Source of the DNA: an uncultured Muribaculaceae bacterium
GTDB taxonomy: Bacteria; Bacteroidota; Bacteroidia; Bacteroidales; Muribaculaceae
Length of the DNA: 64,000 nucleotides
Reading direction: 5' to 3'
Assembly (NCBI GenBank): GCA_910578075.1
Contig: CAJTPK010000022.1
Coordinates: forward strand, 1 to 64,000
Of this stretch, positions 50,835-60,929 are shown piece by piece. The notes beneath the pieces are model-generated. The model was not told the origin of the DNA, ran no database searches, and worked only from the letters and a program-made list of their open reading frames with translations. Position numbers and translations under genes: made by a program. Position 1 is the stretch's first letter; each line of letters starts with the position of its first letter.

Positions 50835-52625
50835 TTAACCTTTCTTCTCCTGTTTCTGCATCTGCTCTTTGAGAGCCTGGAGAGCGCCGAGGTCACCGAG
50901 TGTTGTCTTCTCGATAGCGGGAGCTGCTACAGATTCTGATGCGGGTTTGGAGGATTTGCGTGCTGCGGGTTTCTCGCGACGCTCAGGTTTGTTGGCATCT
51001 TCTGCAATGCGGCTGTGGCTGAGGATGATGCGCTTGCTGTCTTTGTTGAACTCGATTACCTTGAAGTCGAGCTTCTCGTTGAGCTTAGCCTGTGTGCCAT
51101 CCTCTTTCACGAGGTGCTTGGGAGTAGCGAAGCCCTCAACTCCGTGGGGGAGAGAGATAACAGCGCCCTTGTCCATAACCTCAGTGATTGTACCCTCGTG
51201 GATTGAACCTACAGTGTATACTGTCTCGAATACATCCCAGGGATTCTCCTCGAGCTGCTTGTGACCGAGAGAGAGACGACGGTTATCTTTGTCGATCTCA
51301 AGAACCTGCACCTCGATGTCGTTGCCAACCTGTGTGAACTCAGAGGGGTGTTTGATTTTCTTTGTCCAAGAGAGGTCGGAGATGTGGATAAGACCGTCAA
51401 CGCCTTCCTCGATTTCAACGAATACGCCGAAGTTGGTGAAGTTGCGCACTTTTGCAGTGTGACGGCTGCCGATAGCATATTTCTCCTCGATGTTCTCCCA
51501 AGGATCTTTCTTAAGCTGCTTGAGACCAAGGCTCATCTTGCGCTCGTCGCGGTCGAGAGTGAGGACAACAGCCTCGATTTCATCGCCCACTTTGAGGAAG
51601 TCCTGAGCGCTGCGGAGGTGCTGGCTCCAGCTCATCTCGCTTACGTGAACGAGACCCTCTACGCCCGGCTGAACCTCAACAAACGCACCGTAGTCTGCCA
51701 TAACGACAACTTTACCGTGAACGTGATCGCCAACTTTGAGGTTGGGGTCGAGGTTATCCCAAGGATGGGGCATGAGCTGCTTGAGACCGAGAGCGATGCG
51801 TTTCTTCTCATCGTCGAAGTCGATGATAACGACCTTGATGTCCTGGTCGAGCTCAACAACCTCGCGGGGATCTGAAACGCGGCCCCAGCTGAGGTCAGTG
51901 ATGTGAACGAGACCGTCAACACCGCCGAGGTCGACAAACACACCATAAGGAGTGATGTTCTTGACCTTGCCTTCGAGCACCTGGCCTTTCTCCAGCTTGG
52001 AGATGATTTCTTTCTTCTGCTGCTCGAGCTCTGCCTCGATGAGGGCTTTGTGGCTCACAACAACATTCTTGTATTCCTGATTGATCTTGACAACCTTGAA
52101 TTCCATTGTCTTGTCGACAAACACATCGTAGTCGCGGATAGGACGGACATCGATCTGTGAGCCGGGAAGGAATGCCTCGATGCCGAATACATCGACAATC
52201 ATACCGCCCTTAGTGCGGCTCTTGACATAACCTTTGATGATTTCATCTTTCTCAAGAGCCTCGTTGACGCGATCCCAGCTGCGTGTCTGGCAAGCTTTCT
52301 TGTGGGAAAGACGGAGCTGACCGTTTTTGTCTTCAAGGGTCTCGATGTAGACTTCCACCTCGTCACCAACCTTGAGGTCGGGATTGTAGCGGAATTCGCT
52401 TACGGGGATGATGGCGTCTGATTTCATGCCTATGTCCACGCGTACCTCACGCTTGGAGATTGCTTTCACGGTGCCGGTCACCACCTCGTTTTCTTTAGCT
52501 GTCTTAAGAGACTCGTCGTAGGTGTTTGTGAGTTCCTGACGGCTCTTCGAACCAGCTGTCTCGCCATTCTCATAGGCTTCCCAATCGAAGTCTTCGATGG
52601 CGGTCTGTACTTTTGTTTCAGCCAT
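50835..52625 (-). CDS. rpsA: 30S ribosomal protein S1
   Basis: A 596-residue protein with six S1 RNA-binding repeats. Those in the middle are clearest: GVFVDLGGVDGLVHITDLSW, AFVEVQPGVEGLVHVSEMSW and GVFVEIEEGVDGLIHISDLS. The tail after about residue 540 is Lys/Ala/Glu-rich. It delivers mRNA to the 30S subunit. Codon use is highly biased. It has its own promoter. Confidence 0.97.
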   Translation of the reverse strand: MAETKVQTAIEDFDWEAYENGETAGSKSRQELTNTYDESLKTAKENEVVTGTVKAISKREVRVDIGMKSDAIIPVSEFRYNPDLKVGDEVEVYIETLEDKNGQLRLSHKKACQTRSWDRVNEALEKDEIIKGYVKSRTKGGMIVDVFGIEAFLPGSQIDVRPIRDYDVFVDKTMEFKVVKINQEYKNVVVSHKALIEAELEQQKKEIISKLEKGQVLEGKVKNITPYGVFVDLGGVDGLVHITDLSWGRVSDPREVVELDQDIKVVIIDFDDEKKRIALGLKQLMPHPWDNLDPNLKVGDHVHGKVVVMADYGAFVEVQPGVEGLVHVSEMSWSQHLRSAQDFLKVGDEIEAVVLTLDRDERKMSLGLKQLKKDPWENIEEKYAIGSRHTAKVRNFTNFGVFVEIEEGVDGLIHISDLSWTKKIKHPSEFTQVGNDIEVQVLEIDKDNRRLSLGHKQLEENPWDVFETVYTVGSIHEGTITEVMDKGAVISLPHGVEGFATPKHLVKEDGTQAKLNEKLDFKVIEFNKDSKRIILSHSRIAEDANKPERREKPAARKSSKPASESVAAPAIEKTTLGDLGALQALKEQMQKQEKKG

Positions 52626-52700
52626 TATAAATGAACTGTTGTTTCTAAATGGTTAATAAATAAAAATTATCTCTGCTTATGCGCGTGCGCAAAAGCTCTG

Positions 52701-52731
52701 CAAAGTTAATATATTTTATTTAATTTTCAAA
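52701..52731 (-). promoter_or_regulatory. Promoter of rpsA
   Basis: Minus-strand TAACTTTG (52701-52708) and TTTG (52728-52731) are separated by 19 bp. The -33 element overlaps the last codons of the upstream membrane-protein gene. Confidence 0.65.
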
Positions 52732-53308
52732 GAGTTGTATTCTTTTTTGAAGTATTCTTTAGGATTATTGTCATGCCGAAGAACCCTTTCTGGAGAGTGA
52801 GCGGTATCGTAGAGCCGCTTCGGATACGGTTGTAGCGGGAGGCTGTGACCTGCATGTCTTTCCGTCGCCCGTCGGGTAGTTCCAGTCCTATATAATAGAC
52901 TTTATAAGGCGCGCCCTGTTTGTATACGCGTCGTGACACTCTCTGACGGTGATGGCGGGTTTTGGTGTATTTGTGTTCTACAACTGCCTCTGTTTCCCAT
53001 ATTGTGGATTGCCTGGGAAAAGCACGGTTGATTCCGTATATGGCTGCAAGAAATATGCCGCAGAAGAATATGGTGTGGCAGATATAGTTGATTATGAATT
53101 TGGATGAATCCGTGAGTCTGATCCATATGCGCCACATGGTTGCCCCGGAGGCGAGGGCAAGGATAAGGGCGACAGCCGCGGGAATCCACCAGTCGACGAG
53201 GGTGTCGCGATGAAGCGCGGCCGCCATGGCATATAACACGATACATAGAAATATCAGGGTGCCACCAAGAATACTGCGCCATACATTTTTTGAAGAATAT
53301 TTGCTCAT
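52727..53308 (-). CDS. Hypothetical inner-membrane protein with three TM helices
   Basis: A 193-residue protein. Three TM segments at about 14-32, 38-58 and 72-92 are followed by a basic soluble domain (about 100-190), with KVYYIGLELPDGRRKDMQV and SGSTIPLTLQKGFFGMTIIL. This end resembles the DUF3592-type beta domain, but I cannot confirm it. It is divergent from the M48 peptidase gene. Confidence 0.65.
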   Translation of the reverse strand: MSKYSSKNVWRSILGGTLIFLCIVLYAMAAALHRDTLVDWWIPAAVALILALASGATMWRIWIRLTDSSKFIINYICHTIFFCGIFLAAIYGINRAFPRQSTIWETEAVVEHKYTKTRHHRQRVSRRVYKQGAPYKVYYIGLELPDGRRKDMQVTASRYNRIRSGSTIPLTLQKGFFGMTIILKNTSKKNTTL

Positions 53309-53331
53309 TTTTTCATGATGTTTTAATTTTG
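53300..53331 (+). promoter_or_regulatory. Promoter of the M48 peptidase gene
   Basis: TTTG (53300-53303) and TAATTTTG (53324-53331) are 20 bp apart. The -33 box lies within the start of the divergent membrane-protein gene. Confidence 0.6.
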
Positions 53332-53396
53332 TGGTGAAATCGATTTTGTATTCAAATTTAAACTTAAATTCAAATTTACACCAAAATTTAATTTAA

Positions 53397-54194
53397 ATGA
53401 AAAAAACAGCAATTAAACTTTTGTTAGGGCTTGTTTGCCTGAGCTGTGCCGCTCCTGCGATGGCGCAGTTTAATCTGAAGAAAGCTGTCAGTGCCGGTGC
53501 GAAGGCTGTGCAGGCTGCCACTCTCACCGACGAGCAGATGGCTAAATATGTAAAGGAATCGGTGGATTGGATGGATAAGCACAATCCGGTTCCGGCAGAT
53601 GACAATCCTTATGTTGTAAGGCTCAAGAAACTTACCGAGGGGATAACTGATGCAGATGGAATTCCATTGAACTTCAAGGTATATGATGTGATCGACGTGA
53701 ATGCTTTCGCTTGTCCTGACGGCAGTGTGCGCGTTTTCTCATCGTTGATGGACATAATGAGCGATGACGAGCTCCTTGGCATAATCGGCCATGAGATAGG
53801 TCATGTAATGAAGCATCATTCCAAGAATGCCTTCCGTCAGGAGTTGCTGACAGGTGCGGTTAAGGATGCTGTCGGTGCTGCAAGCAGCAAAGCGGCCGCA
53901 TTGACGGATTCTCAGTTAGGAACACTCGGAGCGTCCCTGATAGGTGCGAAATATTCACAGAAGCAGGAGAAAGAGGCAGATAATTGCGGCTACGATTTCC
54001 TTGTTTCCAAAGGTCGTAACCCTTGGGGAATGGTGATGGCGTTTGAGAAGTTCCAGAAGATGGAAGGCGAGGCAGGCTCGAAGATGAGCTACATGCAGAA
54101 GATGTTCTCATCGCATCCCGAGACTGAGGCGCGTATCAAGGCCATGACCAAGCGTTGTGAAAAAGACGGCTACACACGTCCCGCAGCAGAGTGA
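53397..54194 (+). CDS. M48-family metallopeptidase
   Basis: A 265-residue exported peptidase: signal peptide (APAMAQ), HEXXH zinc site in GIIGHEIGHVMKHHS, and the third ligand Glu in KEADNCGYDFLV. The C-terminal part has SSHPETEARIKAM, typical of LoiP/YggG-like periplasmic proteases that degrade damaged envelope proteins. It converges with the CHAT protein gene, 14 bp apart. Confidence 0.93.
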   Translation: MKKTAIKLLLGLVCLSCAAPAMAQFNLKKAVSAGAKAVQAATLTDEQMAKYVKESVDWMDKHNPVPADDNPYVVRLKKLTEGITDADGIPLNFKVYDVIDVNAFACPDGSVRVFSSLMDIMSDDELLGIIGHEIGHVMKHHSKNAFRQELLTGAVKDAVGAASSKAAALTDSQLGTLGASLIGAKYSQKQEKEADNCGYDFLVSKGRNPWGMVMAFEKFQKMEGEAGSKMSYMQKMFSSHPETEARIKAMTKRCEKDGYTRPAAE

Positions 54195-54208
54195 TGCAGG
54201 ATGATTGA

Positions 54209-57200
54209 TCAGTCGAGCATGATAAACGGCGCCCAGTAGAAGGGTGACGGATATTCAGTCCTTACGGCGGCCACGGCGTTGCGATAAGCGGCGTGGCGGT
54301 CGCCGCTCTTTATCCAATGCCGGTAGAACGCTGTCATGAATGTAGCCGTGGATCGGTCGTTGACGCTCCATAGACTCACGAGCAGCGACTTCACTCCGGC
54401 TTGTTTGAATCCTCGTGTCAAACCGTGTATTCCCTCGAAGTTGTAACCGCCTAATGCTGTCTCGCAAGCGGAGAGGACCACAAGGCGGGTGCTTTTCAGA
54501 TTCAAGGATGCCACTTCGGAAGCTGTGAGGATACCGTCGTTATCTTCAGGAGGGGTCGCTTGTCCGGTCCATGTTGACTCAGCATCAGCCAGTGCGATTC
54601 CGGAACGTTGCATAGGGGAGCCGATAGCGTTCATAAATCGTTTCATAAACGGCACTTTCAGGGCATCTTCTTCAGATGAGAGGAAGAAACCGTGGGTGGC
54701 GAGATGCACCACATCGCGGCCGCCTGCGCATAATTCGCGAAATAACCTCTCGGAAGCATCATCTCCTTTAAGTGTTTTAACCTCAATATCTCCAAGAGAT
54801 TTGCTTATATCTTCTATTTCGGAAGCAGTGAATGGTAGGTGACGGAAATGCTCGCGGGCCACTCCCCGGTTGTCGTTGACCTGTTGCGGCATGCTCTCCG
54901 TGATGGAATAATCATCGTCAACGCTTCGTTCTCCTGTTTCTGACGGTATGATCTGGGATTTAGCCTTTTGTGCCGGATTGAAAAACACATTTCCGACAAG
55001 AGCCGCAGTTTCGGGAAGGGTGTTGTCGGATGGAATGGTGAGCTGGGCAGTTGATGTAAGCTGATGCAGGTCGTATCTGTCGAGCAAATACTCCCCGTTG
55101 CCGGTGGAAATGGCGTTGAAAGCTATCGAATGCAGTATGCCGGGGGCATTGAAATATATTTTACGTGCGTTTCCGAGTTTGCTCTCCAATGGTTGCCATA
55201 GCATTGAATAAAGATCCACACCGTATTCCGGATTATATAATTTACGGGCAAGCGAAGCCGAGTTTTTTGATCTTAGGGAATTTAATGCATCTGACAGATC
55301 TTGCCATTTGCAAAGTTTCACGGCAGCCGGAGAGTCGCATCCCTTGGTAAGCACAAGCGCCATTACGTGGGAATGTGAGAATAGAAATTCAACGGCAGCC
55401 TCGTTTTCTGTAAGTTTGTCGCGGATCATCTGCCATGTTATATCCGGGTTTGCTGTGCTCCGGAGGTCTTTTGTAATATCCAGAAGTTGCTGCTCAAGGT
55501 AGTTGACCTTGAACGCCAGGTTATTCATCTTGTTATAATCCTCCTGCGTCTCCGCTTTGCCCCATCTGTCAGGGGTGATGTTGACGGTTTTTAGTATGGA
55601 TCTGTAAAAGGATATGGAATCCGCAAGGTTCTTAACATCCTGATTCAGGCTTTCAGACACCAACCGCTTTGTCTCCTGCTGCGAACGTAGCTGCATACCT
55701 GTGCGGTAAACCACCGCATCATATACTTCTCCGGCGAGCTTGATCGGGTTGCTTTCCAACGTCTCGGCAAGTGCCCAAGCCGGATCTCCGAAAGTGTTCA
55801 GCATCGTTTCCTGGTCAGCGGCAGACATAAGCTGGAACTTTCCGTCAAGCATGTCTCGGTTTGATGAGTAGATAACGCGTGCGGTTTCAGTTGCCTTGTC
55901 AATCTCATTACGTTCTATTGATTTATTGAAGCGGTATGTCAGGGTAGACATTTTGTCCCTGGCATCCATCATATCGGGATATTTCTCGATTATCTCAAAT
56001 GCTTGTTCGCGATAAAGATCGGCTCTGTCTTTTTGTCCCGCCTCATCCATGAGATTGGCGAGATTGAAGAGACCGTTCTTGCAGTCGATGGGATGTGTGT
56101 ATAGCTCCTGGCATTTCAGGAAATACTCCTCAGCTTTTTCGTAATCTTTCTCACAAACCATATAGAATCCGGCCATGGACGCAAGAAGAGTTGTGTAGGA
56201 AGGATCTTTGCGATAATCCGGATTGAAATCAGGAAACTCCCGGAGCAGCTGACTCATTCCCTCTTTCAGTTGTGGCTGCCATATTTTCAAGGGTTCCATA
56301 GCTTTTTCGATGTCAACATTATACTGCTTGAAATATTCGCTTTCGAAATAAGCGGCAGCATTCTTCATCTGACGGTCGATTTCTGAATATAAAGAGACTA
56401 AAGCCTGGCATATCGAGGGCATTAAAATAAACTGTGTCGTTTTTGATCCGGAGGATGAAGTCGATAGCCTGTCGGTACTTTTCATTGCTTCTCCAAGATA
56501 AAAGAAGGCAGAGTAAGAATCATTTCGGCGTAATGCACGGTAATATTGGTTAAGCAGATAATTGATGTATGTAGCCGAAGGGAATGACCGTATCTGATTA
56601 CTGATATTTTCTCTGTCTTGTGCTATCAGCAGCGATGCCGCAGGGCGATTGTTGGTTGCCTCATACAGCTCAGAGAGATTTCCGGAAATATCGTAATATT
56701 CATCATCCATCGCGGAATTGGTCTGATAATTATGAGCTTCCATACTCTTCTCCAGCATCGCGACAGCATCTTCCGGCAATCCTGTATGCCGGTAATATTC
56801 TGACATCTCAATCAACAGTCTCGGAGGCACAGACTCTATGGCTGCAGTGTCGGCGAATACTCTGCATTGCGCGATGAGGCGCGAAGCCTCATTGTCGGAA
56901 GGGTCTGCGTACACCCTGCATAATGCATCACGGATTGCGTAAGGCACTGTCGTATCATTGACAACGCCCCCGTGTAGTTCACCATATACACGGCTCGCTT
57001 CTTTATAGCGGAGTGAATTCCATAGATAATCGGCTTTAGTATCTTTCAGTTTTTGCAATACGAGTCGCGATGCGTTGAACTTCTTGTTTTGCACATCGCT
57101 GATTAGAAAATCAATATCTTTAAGTTCTGAGATGTCGCTTCCTGTGGCGGTAAGGTTGAAAATATCCCTCCTTGCCATAAAATATTGTGGAGATCTTTCA

Positions 57201-58672
57201 CCGAAAACCGCTTTGTTATCTTCTGCCAAAGCCTTGACTACTTCAAGAGCGGAATCAAGGTCAAATGCAATAACCCGATAAAAATTACACAATTGCTCAC
57301 CGAGTTTTATAGATGCGGCAGTGCCGTTATGATCTCGAATATAAATATCTTTAAGACCTTGCATAAGTCCTGCAGTCTCTTTGGGATCTATATGATTGAG
57401 TTCCCCGTATGGAAATATTTTCCACGCGGCTGCTTCCAAAGGAGATTCTGATATCAAGTCACATGCCTCCTCGAATTTGCGGAGTGCAGGATGATAGTCG
57501 GGATCGGATGCTAAGCGCATCGTGGTCATCAATGCCAATGAATTGAGATAATAAGGACTCCGATCGCCATATGACAGGCGAAAGATGCCGGATATTTCGT
57601 CAGCCTCACTGGAAATGTTCGGATTGCCATAGAGAATATAATCAGCCATAGCCTTGAGCATGCGGGCGTGCTTTGGCTCGGGGGACCTCAATGGGTAATA
57701 CATGCCCATGATGTCATATATATTTTTAGCGACATCTCCAAGCTCCGCATCGGCTGTGGTATTATATAATCTGAATTGTGTCAGTTGGAATGCGATGGCA
57801 ACTGTCGAGGGATGATAATCACCGAAAATTTTTTTTGACATCTCCTGAGCCATTTCAAGATAGAAACCGGTATTGCAGAGGTAGTCGCGGTAAGTTCCGA
57901 TGTATTCATATAGGGTGCCGTTGTTGAAAGGATTGAATCCGTCGGGAAACATCATGCGGACTTTTGTATCTTCCTGCGGCAAAGATTTTATAGAAGCTAA
58001 TGCGCAGTAAAGTTCGATGCGCTCGGGTACAGTGTCAGAGGAATTGACAGGGTATAGATCAAGAACCGCTTTCTCTAACTCCCACATTTCCGGATAGTGG
58101 AGTTGGGAATCGCAATTCTCAAGCACGCTTCGATGGTCAAATTTACCTAATCGTAGCGAAAGCAGAAGAGCTGTCTCTTTGGGAGTGGCATTTCCTGAAC
58201 AGATTTTCTGCTGTCGGGATATCGCTGAGTCGAAAAGAGACATGACATCCGTGACCAACGCCTCGTTTTTCAACCATTCCGAATATATCTTACGTGCGGC
58301 ATAGCATCCCGGATGTTTTGAATCCAGATAATCCGACATCCCTTTCAATGCTCTGCGTTTACGGTGGAAAAGGGTATCACAGTCGAGAGTCGCGCTCCAA
58401 TTGAGGTAGTCCAATACTTCCGGAACTTTCCGGGCTGTTGCCGAAATGATACGCTCCGCTTCCGGTTCCTGTAAGCGAAGATCGATAATCTGGAGGGCAT
58501 TGAGCATCAGCTCCTCTTCTGACAAGGATTCGGGAGTAGGGGTGTTGGCTGTCATCCATTCACGATGGGAACGGATGGCCTCAAACGGAGATGTTATTTC
58601 GGCAGAGGCAAAGATAAAAACTGAAGCGAAAAGAGATGTGAATATAATAAATCGTCGGATGTCAGTACACAT
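54209..58672 (-). CDS. Secreted TPR-CHAT protein (caspase-like peptidase)
   Basis: A protein of about 1,487 residues with a signal peptide (RRFIIFTSLFASVFIFASA). A long helical tetratricopeptide-like region covers about 80-1000, a coiled segment about 1000-1130, and a C-terminal CHAT domain about 1170-1490. The catalytic His is in HLATHGFFLSSEEDA (about 1330) and Cys in VVLSACETALGG (about 1405); both are intact. CHAT proteins are clan CD, caspase-like proteases; substrates are mostly unknown. I chose ATG at 58672, preceded by AAAGGA; the ATG at 58687 adds five residues. It stands alone. Confidence 0.88.
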   Translation of the reverse strand: MCTDIRRFIIFTSLFASVFIFASAEITSPFEAIRSHREWMTANTPTPESLSEEELMLNALQIIDLRLQEPEAERIISATARKVPEVLDYLNWSATLDCDTLFHRKRRALKGMSDYLDSKHPGCYAARKIYSEWLKNEALVTDVMSLFDSAISRQQKICSGNATPKETALLLSLRLGKFDHRSVLENCDSQLHYPEMWELEKAVLDLYPVNSSDTVPERIELYCALASIKSLPQEDTKVRMMFPDGFNPFNNGTLYEYIGTYRDYLCNTGFYLEMAQEMSKKIFGDYHPSTVAIAFQLTQFRLYNTTADAELGDVAKNIYDIMGMYYPLRSPEPKHARMLKAMADYILYGNPNISSEADEISGIFRLSYGDRSPYYLNSLALMTTMRLASDPDYHPALRKFEEACDLISESPLEAAAWKIFPYGELNHIDPKETAGLMQGLKDIYIRDHNGTAASIKLGEQLCNFYRVIAFDLDSALEVVKALAEDNKAVFGERSPQYFMARRDIFNLTATGSDISELKDIDFLISDVQNKKFNASRLVLQKLKDTKADYLWNSLRYKEASRVYGELHGGVVNDTTVPYAIRDALCRVYADPSDNEASRLIAQCRVFADTAAIESVPPRLLIEMSEYYRHTGLPEDAVAMLEKSMEAHNYQTNSAMDDEYYDISGNLSELYEATNNRPAASLLIAQDRENISNQIRSFPSATYINYLLNQYYRALRRNDSYSAFFYLGEAMKSTDRLSTSSSGSKTTQFILMPSICQALVSLYSEIDRQMKNAAAYFESEYFKQYNVDIEKAMEPLKIWQPQLKEGMSQLLREFPDFNPDYRKDPSYTTLLASMAGFYMVCEKDYEKAEEYFLKCQELYTHPIDCKNGLFNLANLMDEAGQKDRADLYREQAFEIIEKYPDMMDARDKMSTLTYRFNKSIERNEIDKATETARVIYSSNRDMLDGKFQLMSAADQETMLNTFGDPAWALAETLESNPIKLAGEVYDAVVYRTGMQLRSQQETKRLVSESLNQDVKNLADSISFYRSILKTVNITPDRWGKAETQEDYNKMNNLAFKVNYLEQQLLDITKDLRSTANPDITWQMIRDKLTENEAAVEFLFSHSHVMALVLTKGCDSPAAVKLCKWQDLSDALNSLRSKNSASLARKLYNPEYGVDLYSMLWQPLESKLGNARKIYFNAPGILHSIAFNAISTGNGEYLLDRYDLHQLTSTAQLTIPSDNTLPETAALVGNVFFNPAQKAKSQIIPSETGERSVDDDYSITESMPQQVNDNRGVAREHFRHLPFTASEIEDISKSLGDIEVKTLKGDDASERLFRELCAGGRDVVHLATHGFFLSSEEDALKVPFMKRFMNAIGSPMQRSGIALADAESTWTGQATPPEDNDGILTASEVASLNLKSTRLVVLSACETALGGYNFEGIHGLTRGFKQAGVKSLLVSLWSVNDRSTATFMTAFYRHWIKSGDRHAAYRNAVAAVRTEYPSPFYWAPFIMLD

Positions 58673-58689
58673 ATGAGTCCTTTCCATAA

Positions 58690-58719
58690 AAAAGAGCCCG
58701 GAAATATTGCCGGACTCTT
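58690..58719 (-). terminator. Terminator of the GH43-GH16 gene
   Basis: AAGAGTCCGG pairs with CCGGGCTCTT around CAATATTT, with one wobble pair, and is followed by TTTTTTATGG on the minus strand. It ends only a few bases before the CHAT gene. Confidence 0.75.
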
Positions 58720-58768
58720 AGATAACGTGAAATTATTATGATTCAGTGTGGTAAGTGGAGGTGTGCTA

Positions 58769-60700
58769 TCATTTTTTTTCGTATACCCTCACATAATCTA
58801 TCTCGTATTTCATAGGGAAGGCCTCGTCGCTGATTTTTCCACCGTTGTCTCCTCCCAATGCAAGATTGAGTAGGATGTAATGTGGCTGATGCATTGGATT
58901 CTTTCCAGCGGCGGCTGCATTGCCGTTTATAGTTGTGCTAAGGTCGATTTCATTCAAAAGCTCTCCATCAAGATATATTTTCAGGAAATTTTCATCCCAA
59001 TCCATTGTCCATGTATGGAATTTGGATGCCCATTCAGGATCTTTCTCAAGGAAATGGCTAAACGGAACTTTCTTGCTGTTCCATTTCGCATTGTAGGGCT
59101 TGTCTGTTCCCCATGCCGCGTTTGCAAGGATATGGGGAATACCATTTACCCTGTAATATTCCAAGACATCAATCTCTCCGTTTGATGGCCAGGGATATTC
59201 TTTGCCAAGAGTCCAGATAGCAGGCCATGCTCCGGGACCGACCGGTATGCGGGCGCGGACTTCCATCCTGCCGTAACGGAAATCGAATTTATCGCGGGTG
59301 TTGATAGAGGCGGATGTATATTGGATTACAGGACGTTTCTCTTTCCAATTTTTAGAATCCGCTTTATGTCTTGGATTGGAGCGGTTTTCCTTGCGGGCTT
59401 CAAGTATCAGCAGACCATCCTTGCAATAGGCATTCTGTTTCTGATACCATTGGTCTTCGTGATTGCGGACAAATCCTTCCTCATAATTCCAACATTTCTC
59501 ATCGGGTTTGCCGTCCTTGTCAAATTCATCGCTCCAGATGAGTTTATAACCGTCATTGCTTTCGTTAAGCAGCGGGCTTACTTTTGCGAACGGAATTTCC
59601 GGAGTGCCATTGCTGTCATACCCTATGGGCAGGCAATAATATCTGGAATCAGCCAGGCATCCGGGACGCCATTGATCTGCGAAGAAATATACATCTCCAT
59701 CGATTGTAAGAGGGAACGCACCCTGTCCTCCGAAAGTCTTGTCGCTCCCTTCTCCTTTAAATGGTGTGGGATATTCCTCTTTCCATTCCCCCATGATATT
59801 GTCGGCTGAGAACATTCGGGCCTCGTTCGGTGCCCATCCCGTGCACCCGGAGGCAATGAGCCAGTATTTGCCGTCTTTCTTGAAGATCACTGGCGCCTCG
59901 TTTGCACCGCCCGGGAAGATACGGATATATTTCCCGGTGTGGCGTGTGTAGTCCTTTGAAAGTTCAGCTATATGCAATGTCTGGTTCTCTTCTGAAGAGA
60001 ATATATGGTAAGCCTTTCCATCTTCATCAACAAATATGGTCATGTCGCGTGCCATCTGACCTCCATTGAGATCTCTCTGCACAAACAATCCCTTCTTGAC
60101 GGCTTCCCTCCATTGAGGGGTCCACCATTCTTGCCCGGCTTCCTTGGAAAGGTCTGTATTTTTAAGGTTCTTGTCAAAATTCAAAGGGTATTTACCGGGA
60201 TTTACGCGTCCTGTGCGGATCAGTTTGAATGGTCCTGTCGGACTTTTGCTTGTGGCTACGGCAGCGTATGCCGCGCCATAACCTTTCCCGGCAAGCTCAT
60301 GATGGAACCACAGCACATACTGCTTGGTCCGGGGATTGTAGACAACTTTAGGTCGTTCGATCGTACACCCTTTGCGAACAAGGCTTGTGGTGTCAGCTAC
60401 GACTTCGAATACAATGCCTTCGTTTCTCCAGTTGCGTAGATCCGGTGATGAATAGCATGCCACACCTTTCTGATATGCGGCATCGAAACCGGGGCGGTGC
60501 TCCCCATACCAATAATACAGGGAGTCAGTCTTGATGATATTTCCACCGTGGCAATTTATTCGCTCTCCAACGGTGTCAAACCATTCGCCTCCATTGATGA
60601 GAGGGGTAGGTTGTGTCTCGAATGCGGCATTGGCGTATACGGGTGATAATCCCGCAGCCAAAGAGAGACACAGCGATATCAGAGCATTTTTCGTTTTCAT
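58769..60700 (-). CDS. GH43-GH16 fusion glycoside hydrolase
   Basis: A 643-residue secreted enzyme with a signal peptide. The N-terminal five-bladed propeller (about 30-370) resembles the GH43 exo-beta-1,3-galactanase-like group (NGGEWFDTVGERINCHGGNI, YYWYGEHRPG). The C-terminal GH16 domain (about 385-643) has the catalytic signature NGEIDVLEYY, where E..D..E supplies nucleophile and acid/base, plus WPAIWTLG and HTWTMDWDENFLKIYLDGEL. The order suggests joint exo- and endo-attack on a beta-1,3-linked backbone such as arabinogalactan or laminarin. The exact specificity is not readable. Confidence 0.82.
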   Translation of the reverse strand: MKTKNALISLCLSLAAGLSPVYANAAFETQPTPLINGGEWFDTVGERINCHGGNIIKTDSLYYWYGEHRPGFDAAYQKGVACYSSPDLRNWRNEGIVFEVVADTTSLVRKGCTIERPKVVYNPRTKQYVLWFHHELAGKGYGAAYAAVATSKSPTGPFKLIRTGRVNPGKYPLNFDKNLKNTDLSKEAGQEWWTPQWREAVKKGLFVQRDLNGGQMARDMTIFVDEDGKAYHIFSSEENQTLHIAELSKDYTRHTGKYIRIFPGGANEAPVIFKKDGKYWLIASGCTGWAPNEARMFSADNIMGEWKEEYPTPFKGEGSDKTFGGQGAFPLTIDGDVYFFADQWRPGCLADSRYYCLPIGYDSNGTPEIPFAKVSPLLNESNDGYKLIWSDEFDKDGKPDEKCWNYEEGFVRNHEDQWYQKQNAYCKDGLLILEARKENRSNPRHKADSKNWKEKRPVIQYTSASINTRDKFDFRYGRMEVRARIPVGPGAWPAIWTLGKEYPWPSNGEIDVLEYYRVNGIPHILANAAWGTDKPYNAKWNSKKVPFSHFLEKDPEWASKFHTWTMDWDENFLKIYLDGELLNEIDLSTTINGNAAAAGKNPMHQPHYILLNLALGGDNGGKISDEAFPMKYEIDYVRVYEKK

Positions 60701-60748
60701 AAATCAGGATAGTAAGAAGCCTTTTTATATTAGTGTAGTTTACGATGC

Positions 60749-60756
60749 AAAATTAG
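60749..60756 (-). promoter_or_regulatory. -7 box for the GH43-GH16 gene
   Basis: TAATTTTG on the minus strand matches TAnnTTTG about 50 bp before the ATG. It is divergent from the pullulanase promoter. Confidence 0.5.
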
Positions 60757-60867
60757 TTGAAATAATACGCTGGTAAAAGTGGTGAATCGTTCAATATAGG
60801 CAATATATAATTCAAAAAGCATAATCATATCGTGCGGATGTCGATGCGGATGACAATTATGGGGAGT

Positions 60868-60898
60868 TTTGTCTATACCGCAGGAATTATTATATTTG
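60868..60898 (+). promoter_or_regulatory. Promoter of the pullulanase gene
   Basis: TTTG (60868-60871) and TATATTTG (60891-60898) with a 19-bp spacer, 32 bp before the ATG. Confidence 0.7.
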
Positions 60899-60929
60899 CA
60901 TTCGCTTAACAACAAATTATAATTTTTAC

